A stretch of 7,150 nucleotides of DNA from Flavobacteriaceae bacterium. GTDB lineage: Bacteria > Bacteroidota > Bacteroidia > Flavobacteriales > Flavobacteriaceae. Below, piece after piece: positions 1 to 6,024 of this stretch; position 1 is the first letter of the stretch, and the number at the start of each line of letters is the position of its first letter. The position numbers and the translations under genes were made by a program. The notes below the pieces were generated by a model. That model had not been told where the DNA came from. It made no database searches and saw nothing but the letters and a program-made list of their open reading frames with translations. The stretch is from assembly GCA_016763215.1 (NCBI GenBank), contig JAESUF010000400.1, positions 1 through 7,150 on the forward strand, written 5' to 3'.

Positions 1-2
1 CA

Positions 3-482
3 ATTACCACATTTGAAGGAATGCGAATCCTGCCTGATTTTAATTATTTAAAAGACTCTTTGCCAAAGATTGATATTTTGGTCGTTCCTAGTGCCGAACA
101 TCATTTGGATTCTGATTTAGAAGATGAAGCTCTGATTGATTTTGTAAAGAGAGTTGATAAAGATGCTCAATACATTACGTCGCATTGTGATGGCGCTTTT
201 GTATTGGCGAAAGCAGGGGTGTTAGATGGGAAAGTCTCAACAACATTTCCGAGTGATATTGATAAAATGAGAACTATGTTTCCAAATTTAGACATCAGAA
301 AAGATGTGTTAGTTGTACATGATGGAAAATATATTACATCTGCTGGAGGCGCTAAATCCTTTGAGGCAGCATTGTATTTATGCGAATACCTATATGGGCC
401 AGAAATAGCTAGAAGTTTAGCAGGTGGTTTGGTGATTGATTGGAATTTGGAAAATGTGCCTACTATAATTTTAAATGATTAG
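3..482 (+). CDS. DJ-1/PfpI (GATase1-like) family protein, 5'-truncated by window edge
   Basis: The reading frame is open from base 3, so the gene begins before the window. The first ATG (21) lies inside the domain and is unlikely to be the true start. Numbering from that Met, residues 19-24 (ILVVPS) form a central beta strand, and SHCDGAFVLAKAGVLDG (54-70) is the nucleophile-elbow segment with candidate catalytic Cys56. TSAGGAKSFEAALYLCEYLYG (106-126) is the family's C-terminal Gly-rich turn and helix. The pattern is closest to the GATase1 domain found at the N terminus of AraC-type regulators, but no helix-turn-helix follows: the protein stops about 30 residues after the domain. The DJ-1/PfpI superfamily includes chaperones, glyoxalases, deglycase-like enzymes and amidases, so the reaction cannot be assigned. 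The expected N-terminal strands and conserved acidic residue are outside the window. The stop codon TAG directly abuts the ATG of the next gene, suggesting co-transcription. Confidence 0.85.
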   Translation: MTTFEGMRILPDFNYLKDSLPKIDILVVPSAEHHLDSDLEDEALIDFVKRVDKDAQYITSHCDGAFVLAKAGVLDGKVSTTFPSDIDKMRTMFPNLDIRKDVLVVHDGKYITSAGGAKSFEAALYLCEYLYGPEIARSLAGGLVIDWNLENVPTIILND

Positions 483-890
483 ATGAAGAAAATTATTATA
501 TGCTTACTAATTTTGACCCCAATACTTTCTTCTTCTCAAGACAATAAAGTAAACAATAAACTCAATAAAGAATATAGAAGTCATTTAAAAGGCATTTACG
601 GGAAGTTAAGTATTGATGACTATAAAAGTGTCATGAATAGTATTTCAAAACATACCGGAGTTGAACTAAAGTTCAATAAAAAACTATATATCAATTTTCA
701 ACAGGAAGGAGAACATTGTATCCTTTACGGAGCTGATAAAAAGTCTATAAAATATGTGTTTTCTAAAATTCAAAGTATTTCTAAAAGGGTTACGAAAAGG
801 TACAATACGCAAAGACTATTGATTTATACCAAGAATTCATTTTTCTTTAAAATATTGAAGAAAAGAAATAAATGGAAATTAGATAATTGA
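483..890 (+). CDS. Small exported protein of unknown function, possibly the N-terminal part of a split gene
   Basis: This 135-residue protein starts with a clear signal peptide (MKKIIICLLILTPILSSSQ, 1-19, probable cleavage near S18/Q19), so it is predicted to be exported to the periplasm or envelope. The mature part is basic and Lys-rich. I do not recognise the family. The start codon follows the preceding TAG with no gap, and the signal peptide supports a genuine start there. The frame ends at TGA (888-890), and the very next codon is ATG in the same frame, opening a 60-codon ORF. Residues 76-89 (GEHCILYGADKKSI) match residues 23-36 of that ORF at 7 of 14 positions (G, E, Y, G, D, S, I). This suggests both pieces belong to one repeat-containing protein of about 195 residues interrupted by a nonsense mutation. 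Base composition is low in GC (65 G/C in positions 481-720, about 27%) compared with parts of the preceding DJ-1 gene (23 of 60 in 61-120), hinting at fast evolution or a different origin. Confidence 0.6.
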   Translation: MKKIIICLLILTPILSSSQDNKVNNKLNKEYRSHLKGIYGKLSIDDYKSVMNSISKHTGVELKFNKKLYINFQQEGEHCILYGADKKSIKYVFSKIQSISKRVTKRYNTQRLLIYTKNSFFFKILKKRNKWKLDN

Positions 891-1073
891 ATGTTTAAAA
901 AAAACATATTTACTGAGAGTAAAATATGTAATGCTTTTTTAGTTATAAAACCAAATGGAGAGTTTTATACGTTTTATGGTGGAGATCATTTTTCAATTGT
1001 TGAAATATTATTAAAATCACAAGATTGGAAAGAGGGGAAGATTCTTGAAGAGTATATAAAGAAGTTAAAATAG
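891..1073 (+). pseudogene. In-frame 3' continuation (60 codons) of the 483-890 gene after a TGA stop; possible split-gene remnant
   Basis: This short frame continues the preceding gene after a single TGA and ends in TAG just before a strong terminator. Its product would have no signal peptide of its own, although its partner is exported. It shows ordinary protein-like sequence: a strand-turn-strand pattern (NAFLVIKPNGEFYTFYGGD, 14-32), then an amphipathic C-terminal stretch rich in Glu and Lys. The GEFYTFYGGDHFSI motif (23-36) echoes residues 76-89 of the upstream product. No obvious ribosome-binding signal precedes its ATG beyond an A-rich stretch. The best reading is the C-terminal part of one roughly 195-residue protein. 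Alternatives are a genuine small cytoplasmic protein translated by termination-reinitiation at TGA-ATG, or a sequencing error at the TGA. Function is unknown. Confidence 0.5.
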
Positions 1074-1119
1074 AAACATAAAAAAAGCGGATTCATTTGA
1101 ATCCGCTTTTTTTATGTTT
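1074..1119. terminator. Bidirectional intrinsic terminator between convergent genes
   Basis: A perfect 21-bp inverted repeat has arms at 1074-1094 and 1099-1119 and a 4-nt loop (ATTT). The inner stem is GC-containing (GCGGATTC/GAATCCGC) and is flanked by seven A on the left and seven T on the right, giving a U-tract on either transcript. It begins directly after the stop of the plus-strand gene (1073) and ends 14 bp from the stop of the minus-strand M61 gene (1134), as expected for a shared terminator. Confidence 0.93.
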
Positions 1120-1133
1120 GAGAAACAAATTGA

Positions 1134-2993
1134 TTATCCTTTTAACCAGGCAGTTCTCAATTTTGTTTTTGAGTTGTCTGCTGGAAGATTTTCAATGGTC
1201 AATGTTTTTTCTTCAGATTTTGGAGTGATCGCTTTTCCAGTAAGTTTTACTGTTGCGCCATCTCTGATTACTTCAAAAGTAATAGCATCACCTTCTTTCC
1301 ATTGGAAAGATTTTCCGATAACTTGTCTAGCATTTTGTAATGTAACAGCTTCTCCATTCACTGATTTTAATACATCGTTGGCTTTTACTCCTAAGGCAAC
1401 TAAACCTGTATTTGTTTTCTTTGTGAAATATATTTCTTGCTTATCATTTACAGAAATGAAAGGCTGATTTTTACTGTCAATAAAATAACGAACATCCACT
1501 GTTTTAACTTCATTTACAATTCCAGCTTTGTTAAAAAACACATTGTAATCAATAGGTGTACTTCCAACAACGTGCTTGTTGAAAAATTCACCAACTGATG
1601 GATACGTCATTTTTGTGATTACATCAATAATCTCATCATCTTTAAAAGGTTTTTTAGAACCATATCTTTCAGAAAGATCTTTCATTAAATTAAGAATACC
1701 ATAGGCCCCTTTGCTTTCTTCTCTAAGAATAATATCTAAACACATTCCAATCAAAGCTCCTTTTTGGTATACATTACCATAGTTTCTTTCGTATTTTTCT
1801 TCTAAGATGTTTTTACTCATTTCAGTAAAAGACATCGCATCGTCATAACGCAAAGAAGAATTGATTTTATTCTTCATTTCAGTTATAAACTCTTGCTCAC
1901 TAATCAATCCTTGATTCACTTGGAATAAGTTAGCAAAGTATTCAGTAATTCCTTCATACATCCATAAATGTTGCGACATTTTTGGGGTATTAAAATCAAA
2001 CGAATGAATCTCTTCTGAATGAACAGACAGTGGAGTTACAATATGGAAAAACTCATGAGAAACAGTTCCATTGATCATCCCTTCTGATAGTCGTTCTTTT
2101 GAGAAATTCTCTGGATAAACAACCGTTGTAGAAGACAAATGTTCTAAAGCTCCAAAACTTTGCCATTTGTATACGTTAGAATCAAATAAATAGAGAAGAA
2201 TATTGTATTCATTCGTTGTTTTAAAACCTTTTAAAAAGTTGGTTTGTGCTCGTACCATGGTTTTTAAAGCTTCTTCCATATCTGTTGCTGAATGCACATT
2301 GTTTGGAGAATAAACCGCCAAAGTAACATCAACACCATTCATAGTAAAACTCACAGAGTTTAATGGAGCATACATGATAGGGTTGTCAGAAATCTCATCA
2401 TATCTAGCAGCTACAAATATATCTTCAGTATTGGTCTCTTTCGTTGTGTTTCTGTTAATTAACGAAGAAGTTTCATACAAGTCAGCAGGGTGCTGTATCG
2501 TTATTGTATAAGGAGTTTCTTTTTTTCCTTTAAAGTATCCAACGAAACCAGGTAAGTTTAAAAAGAAGTTTTTTCCTTCTTCAATATTGGTTCCAGCCAT
2601 TACATAAATCTTGTGCTTTTCTTTTGCATCAAAAGTATCATCAACCCAATAAGAAATTTTGTCCATTTGAGTCGCATTGTCTATTTGCCAAGAATTAGCA
2701 TCTAATTTCTTAACAGTTAATTCATTTCCATCATAGTCATATGCTTTAAAGTCTGATATGAATTTCCCATAGTCACTAATTACATAGGTTCCAGGAACAA
2801 TTGCTGGTATTTGATATACAATAGAATTTTCTTTTATTTTTTGTGGATTTACTTCCACTTGAACCTTATCGTCAACAACATTATTTAAGTCAATTCCGAC
2901 TTCAATTAGGCTCTTTTTATTTGATGCTTTTTTTGTAGTAGCACAACCTGCTAATAGCGCAACAGACACTACAGCAATAAATATTTTTTTCAT
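1134..2993 (-). CDS. Lipoprotein M61-family metallopeptidase (glycyl aminopeptidase-like) with C-terminal PDZ domain
   Basis: This 619-residue protein is a predicted zinc peptidase of family M61. Residues 1-17 are a lipoprotein signal peptide (MKKIFIAVVSVALLAGC, lipobox LAGC, lipidated Cys17), so it should be membrane-anchored outside the cytoplasm. Residues about 28-210 fit the M61 N-terminal beta domain. The catalytic domain (about 225-480) contains GALEH (281-285, comparable to the M61/M1 substrate-binding motif), the zinc motif HEFFH (313-317; His313 and His317 as ligands, Glu314 as general base), and WMYEGITEYF (344-353), whose Glu347 is the likely third zinc ligand. A PDZ-like domain follows at about 505-590 (GLVALGVKANDVLKSVNGEAV, 530-550). 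Length and domain order match full-length family members. Known members release N-terminal amino acids, with a preference for Gly or Ala in characterised cases; the specificity here is not visible. The ATG at 2993 gives the intact lipobox, and the upstream sequence is A-rich (ACTAAAAATG) as usual in Bacteroidota. The gene is divergent from the M14 gene and convergent with the small ORFs. Confidence 0.93.
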   Translation of the reverse strand: MKKIFIAVVSVALLAGCATTKKASNKKSLIEVGIDLNNVVDDKVQVEVNPQKIKENSIVYQIPAIVPGTYVISDYGKFISDFKAYDYDGNELTVKKLDANSWQIDNATQMDKISYWVDDTFDAKEKHKIYVMAGTNIEEGKNFFLNLPGFVGYFKGKKETPYTITIQHPADLYETSSLINRNTTKETNTEDIFVAARYDEISDNPIMYAPLNSVSFTMNGVDVTLAVYSPNNVHSATDMEEALKTMVRAQTNFLKGFKTTNEYNILLYLFDSNVYKWQSFGALEHLSSTTVVYPENFSKERLSEGMINGTVSHEFFHIVTPLSVHSEEIHSFDFNTPKMSQHLWMYEGITEYFANLFQVNQGLISEQEFITEMKNKINSSLRYDDAMSFTEMSKNILEEKYERNYGNVYQKGALIGMCLDIILREESKGAYGILNLMKDLSERYGSKKPFKDDEIIDVITKMTYPSVGEFFNKHVVGSTPIDYNVFFNKAGIVNEVKTVDVRYFIDSKNQPFISVNDKQEIYFTKKTNTGLVALGVKANDVLKSVNGEAVTLQNARQVIGKSFQWKEGDAITFEVIRDGATVKLTGKAITPKSEEKTLTIENLPADNSKTKLRTAWLKG

Positions 2994-3030
2994 TTTTAGT
3001 TTGGTTTAGATATAAGACGATACTTATGTG

Positions 3031-3047
3031 TAAAATGTTACATTTTA
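3031..3047. promoter_or_regulatory. Perfect palindrome, candidate operator upstream of the M61 gene
   Basis: TAAAATGTTACATTTTA is a perfect inverted repeat with 8-bp arms around one central base. It lies 38-54 bp upstream of the M61 start codon and about 9 bp downstream of the candidate -7 box, so a dimeric regulator bound here would overlap the expected transcription start or early transcript. The arms are AT-rich, so chance occurrence cannot be excluded. No regulator gene is present in the window. Confidence 0.35.
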
Positions 3048-3055
3048 TTTTGTCA

Positions 3056-3063
3056 CAAAAGTA
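3056..3063 (-). promoter_or_regulatory. Candidate Bacteroidota -7 promoter element of the M61 gene
   Basis: Read on the minus strand, the sequence is TACTTTTG, an exact match to the Bacteroidota sigma consensus TAnnTTTG. It is about 63 bp upstream of the M61 ATG, which leaves a leader of roughly 50-55 nt. No clear TTG-type -33 element is seen at the usual distance upstream, so the call is tentative. Confidence 0.4.
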
Positions 3064-3124
3064 AGATAGTATTTTGATAGAAAGTGTTAAAGATTTGTGA
3101 GTATTTTAGATGTTCTACTATTAT

Positions 3125-3245
3125 CGGTTCTCAGTTATCAGTTATCAGTTTTCAGTTATCAGTTATCGGTTCTCAGTTATCAGTTTTCAGTTATCGGTTC
3201 TCAGTTATCAGTTCTCAGTTCTCAGTTATTGTTAATTGATAACTG
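3125..3245. repeat. Heptanucleotide tandem repeat (CAGTTAT)n, 15 units, plus a terminal inverted copy
   Basis: Fifteen contiguous 7-bp units run from 3125 to 3229: CAGTTAT eight times, CGGTTCT three times (units 1, 7, 11), CAGTTTT twice and CAGTTCT twice. Units 6-9 (3160-3187) and 10-13 (3188-3215) are a 28-bp duplication with one mismatch, which points to slippage or recombination-driven expansion. The last unit is followed after 9 nt by its inverse complement ATAACTG (3239-3245), so the end can fold into a hairpin. Three heptads equal 21 bp, so all three forward frames encode a permuted QLSVISY-type heptapeptide, which explains the artefactual forward ORF. Similar heptad arrays are known between genes in cyanobacteria and, from memory, in Flavobacteria; their function is unknown. 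Confidence 0.95.
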
Positions 3246-3324
3246 TTTCCAGATCATTGTTAATTGGTTTTATTTTCTTCTAATGAGAAAATTGTATTTT
3301 TAGTGATATTTAAAAATCAACTCA

Positions 3325-5874
3325 ATGCCATCTCTTAAAAAACTAACCGCATTATTTTTATTTCTTACCGCATTTAATGCTGTTTCACAAGACTATTTCT
3401 TTAAAGACAAAGCGCCTTTTGATGCTAAAATTCCTTCTCCAGAAGAATTTTTAGGATATCCAATAGGCGAACAACACACAAGACACGATCAAATAGTGGG
3501 GTACTTATACAAGCTTGCTGAAGTTTCCGATAGAGCAGAGATTGAGGTTTATGGCTACACACATGAAAGAAGAAAGTTAGTGATGCTGCGAGTTTCTACG
3601 CCACAGAATTTATCAAATTTAGAGAAGATAAAAAGTGAGCATTTAAAATTTGTAGACCCAACTCAGAATTCAAAAAATTATAATGAGGTGCCAATTTTTG
3701 TGCAACTAGGATACAATGTCCATGGAAACGAACCTTCAAGTGCAGAAGCGGCATTGTTAATGGCTTATATATTGGTGGCTTCAAATAGTGCTGAAGTTGA
3801 AAATTATAGACAGAACTCAATAGTTTTTATAGACCCTACCATCAATCCAGATGGGAGAGATCGACATACCCAATGGGCAAATCAATATAAAGGGAATCCG
3901 TTAGTTACGGACAATGCAGATGCGGAGCACAATGAAATGTGGCCCAGAGGAAGAACCAATCATTTTAGGTTCGATTTAAATAGAGATTGGTTGCTCGCTG
4001 TACACCCAGAAAGTCAAGGTAAATTGAAATGGTATCATAACTGGTACCCAAATGTGGTGACAGATTTTCATGAGATGGGAACCAATAGCAATTACTTTTT
4101 TGAGCCCATGAAACCAATTGGTTCGCAAGACCCAATTATGCCAAAAGAAAACTATGAAGACTTAAATAATCTATTTGCACCCTATTATGCCAAGGCATTA
4201 GACAATATAGGGTCGTTTTATTATACCAAAGAATCGTTTGATGGTACCTATCCAGGATATGGTTCTTCGTACCCAGATTTACAAGGAGCCTTAGCTTTGT
4301 TATTTGAGCAAGCAAGTTCTCGGGGGCATGCTCAAAATACAGACTTCGGTACTATAACGTTTCCATTTACCATTAGAAATCAATATTTATCCAGTGTAAG
4401 TACGATAAAAGCTGCTGTAGAAAACAAAGTAGCGCTGCGAAAGTATCAACAGAAATTCTTTAAGTCGGCAGTTACTAAAAAAGCAAAATCAGGATTGGCG
4501 GGGTATGAGTTTGGTGATGCCTATGATAAAACCAGAAACAAAGCTTTTATCGATTACTTATTACAACATAAAATTAAGGTGTATAAAAAAGGAACCAAAT
4601 ATGTAGTTCCATTAAAGCAACCACAGCATAGAATGGTTCAGACCATGTTTGAATCCTACAGTAAATATAGAGATAGTGTTTTCTATGATGCTTCTGCATG
4701 GAGCATTTCTAATTTCTATAATATGAAAGCCAAAGGGTTAAGATCTATAAAATTAGGAACTGAGATTACCAATACCGATGGTATGGTTTCAAATCCAGCA
4801 GTGCCAAAAACAAACTATGCCTATATTTTAGATTGGGACGATTACAATGCGCCAGCAGCGTTGTATTATATGCAATCGAAAGGAGTGAAAGCATCTGCAG
4901 CATTCAAGCCCTTTTCAATTAATACAAATGCAGGAAACAAGCAATTCAATTATGGATCGGTCATGATTCCAGTGAGTAAGCAAAAATTAGATGCTGATGA
5001 GGTGTATAGCATTGTGAAAGAAGCGCAAGAGAAATTTAAGGTTCCGATGTATGCTGCTTTTACAGGGTTTAGTACCAAAGGAATAGACTTGGGAAGTAAT
5101 AACTTCAGGTCTTTAGAAATGCCAAAAGCAGCAATGTTAATTGGAGATGGAGTCAGTTCTTATGAAGCAGGAGAAGTTTGGCATTTATTGGATACAAGAA
5201 TACATATGCCGATCACCAAAATTCAAATGAATAGTTTCAGAAGGGTTTCATTGGATAAGTACAGTGCTCTAGTCATGGTTTCTGGAAGCTATACTCAACT
5301 AGATTCTATACAACGAAAAAAACTAAAAGATTGGGTAGGTAAAGGAAATACACTAATTACAATTGCAAGAGCTTCACAATGGTTGATTTCTAAGAAAATA
5401 GTCAAAGAGAAACTCACTAAAAAACCAAAAGACAAGAGTAAAGAAAAGAAAGAGAAAGAGGTAAAACGATTGCGGTATGTTGATGCTGGAGAGCATATAG
5501 GAAGAGAGCGTTTGGGAGGTGCTATTTTTGAAGTCGATTTAGACATTACACATCCATTAGGTTTTGGTTATCATTCCTCTTCATTGCCAGTGTATAAAAA
5601 CAATACGGTGTTTCTACAACCTAGCAAGAACCCGTATTCTACAGTAGCTAAATACACGAAGAATCCACATATAGATGGATACATTTCTACTAAGAACTTA
5701 GAAATTTATCTAAAGCCATCGGCCTCTTTGTTGGTGAGTCCAATTGGTCGAGGTAGAGCAATCTTGTTTGCAGACAATCCGAATTTTAGAGGCGCTTGGT
5801 ACGGAACCAATCGGTTGTTTTTGAATGCATTATTTTTAGGAAATAAAATCTCAGTTCCAAAAGGAAGAAATTAA
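3325..5874 (+). CDS. Secreted M14-family zinc carboxypeptidase with C-terminal GATase1-like region
   Basis: This 849-residue protein has an N-terminal signal peptide (about 1-21, ending AVSQ before Asp23), so it is exported. Residues about 50-370 form the M14 carboxypeptidase domain. HGNE (133-136) supplies zinc ligands His133 and Glu136, and DFHEMG (248-252 region) supplies the third ligand His249. The RFDLNRDW segment contains Asn219-Arg220, equivalent to the substrate-carboxylate-binding Asn-Arg pair, and FEQASSRG (327-334) contains the likely catalytic Glu328. INPDGRDRH (173-181) is also typical. All key residues are present, so activity is plausible. Residues about 600-690 (AAMLIGDGVSSYEAGEVWHLLD, then YSALVMVSGSY and WVGKGNTLITIA) look like a GATase1/ThuA-like fold, but no nucleophile Cys is visible in it, suggesting a structural or binding role. 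A Lys/Glu-rich stretch (694-715) interrupts this region. No type IX secretion C-terminal domain is seen. It reads in the same direction as the amidohydrolase 150 bp downstream, with a REP-like element between them. Confidence 0.92.
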   Translation: MPSLKKLTALFLFLTAFNAVSQDYFFKDKAPFDAKIPSPEEFLGYPIGEQHTRHDQIVGYLYKLAEVSDRAEIEVYGYTHERRKLVMLRVSTPQNLSNLEKIKSEHLKFVDPTQNSKNYNEVPIFVQLGYNVHGNEPSSAEAALLMAYILVASNSAEVENYRQNSIVFIDPTINPDGRDRHTQWANQYKGNPLVTDNADAEHNEMWPRGRTNHFRFDLNRDWLLAVHPESQGKLKWYHNWYPNVVTDFHEMGTNSNYFFEPMKPIGSQDPIMPKENYEDLNNLFAPYYAKALDNIGSFYYTKESFDGTYPGYGSSYPDLQGALALLFEQASSRGHAQNTDFGTITFPFTIRNQYLSSVSTIKAAVENKVALRKYQQKFFKSAVTKKAKSGLAGYEFGDAYDKTRNKAFIDYLLQHKIKVYKKGTKYVVPLKQPQHRMVQTMFESYSKYRDSVFYDASAWSISNFYNMKAKGLRSIKLGTEITNTDGMVSNPAVPKTNYAYILDWDDYNAPAALYYMQSKGVKASAAFKPFSINTNAGNKQFNYGSVMIPVSKQKLDADEVYSIVKEAQEKFKVPMYAAFTGFSTKGIDLGSNNFRSLEMPKAAMLIGDGVSSYEAGEVWHLLDTRIHMPITKIQMNSFRRVSLDKYSALVMVSGSYTQLDSIQRKKLKDWVGKGNTLITIARASQWLISKKIVKEKLTKKPKDKSKEKKEKEVKRLRYVDAGEHIGRERLGGAIFEVDLDITHPLGFGYHSSSLPVYKNNTVFLQPSKNPYSTVAKYTKNPHIDGYISTKNLEIYLKPSASLLVSPIGRGRAILFADNPNFRGAWYGTNRLFLNALFLGNKISVPKGRN

Positions 5875-5884
5875 AAGATTCTTG

Positions 5885-5910
5885 TTAACCTACTGATTGG
5901 TTAAAATCAG
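5885..5910 (+). other. Two mutually exclusive short hairpins after the M14 gene
   Basis: TTAACC (5885-5890) can pair with GGTTAA (5899-5904), and CTGATT (5893-5898) can pair with AATCAG (5905-5910). The two 6-bp stems interleave with almost no linker, so they are alternatives rather than a stable pseudoknot. Neither is followed by a T-tract, so this is not an intrinsic terminator. It may be chance. Confidence 0.3.
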
Positions 5911-5922
5911 ATGTAAATAAAG

Positions 5923-5997
5923 TGTCAGGTCGAGCGCAGTCGAGACCTTTTAAAATTTTCATTTATTAACGACCTCTCGACTGCGCTCGAGGAGACA
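5923..5997. repeat. REP/BIME-like inverted repeat pair between M14 and amidohydrolase genes
   Basis: Two GC-rich copies of TCGAGCGCAGTCGAG face each other: 5930-5944 forward and its exact complement at 5976-5990, separated by 31 AT-rich bases. TGTC (5923-5926) and GACA (5994-5997) extend the symmetry outside a 3-bp mismatched spacer. Each copy is itself imperfectly palindromic (TCGA-GCGCAG-TCGA), as in REP elements arranged as head-to-head BIMEs. The GC content contrasts sharply with the surrounding AT-rich spacer. The core resembles the GAGCGCAGTCGA-type repeat that I recall as common in flavobacterial intergenic DNA. It could act as an mRNA stabiliser or attenuator between the two genes. 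No T-tract follows, so it is not an intrinsic terminator. Confidence 0.85.
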
Positions 5998-6024
5998 AAT
6001 TGAAATCGTATTAAAACATAAACG

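Larger units (their letters stand above)
2994..3324. other. Divergent intergenic region with promoter, palindrome and heptad repeats
   Basis: These 331 bp separate the start codons of the divergent M61 and M14 genes. The M61-proximal part holds a -7-like box and a palindrome; the middle holds a CAGTTAT tandem array. The M14-proximal 79 bp (3246-3324) is AT-rich; in it I find the second copy of ATTGTTAATTG (3256-3266, first copy 3228-3238) and no convincing Bacteroidota promoter. A GTG-initiated frame across the array (3097-3303) is repeat-encoded and not a credible gene. Confidence 0.8.

Noticed and set aside
1114..1467. Forward ORF overlapping the 3' end of the M61 gene
   Set aside because: It lies antisense to the conserved PDZ-containing end of the M61 gene and starts within the terminator; its sequence shows no family features.
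3125..3245. CRISPR array
   Set aside because: The repeats are 7 bp and contiguous without spacers, and there are no cas genes nearby.
3097..3303. Forward GTG-initiated ORF encoding repeated SYQLSV-type peptides
   Set aside because: It is produced by the heptad repeat: 3 x 7 bp gives a heptapeptide that is open in every forward frame. It has no independent start signal or recognisable domain.
3596..3820. Minus-strand ORF opposite the M14 zinc motif
   Set aside because: The forward frame carries the HGNE zinc site here, and no protein features are visible on the reverse strand.
5295..5546. Minus-strand ORF inside the M14 gene
   Set aside because: It is the complement of the Lys/Glu-rich segment and reads as Ser/Phe-rich low-complexity sequence; the forward frame is clearly coding.
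5923..5997. Rho-independent terminator of the M14 gene
   Set aside because: The GC-rich arms are 31 nt apart and no T-tract follows the right arm, so a REP-like repeat fits better.
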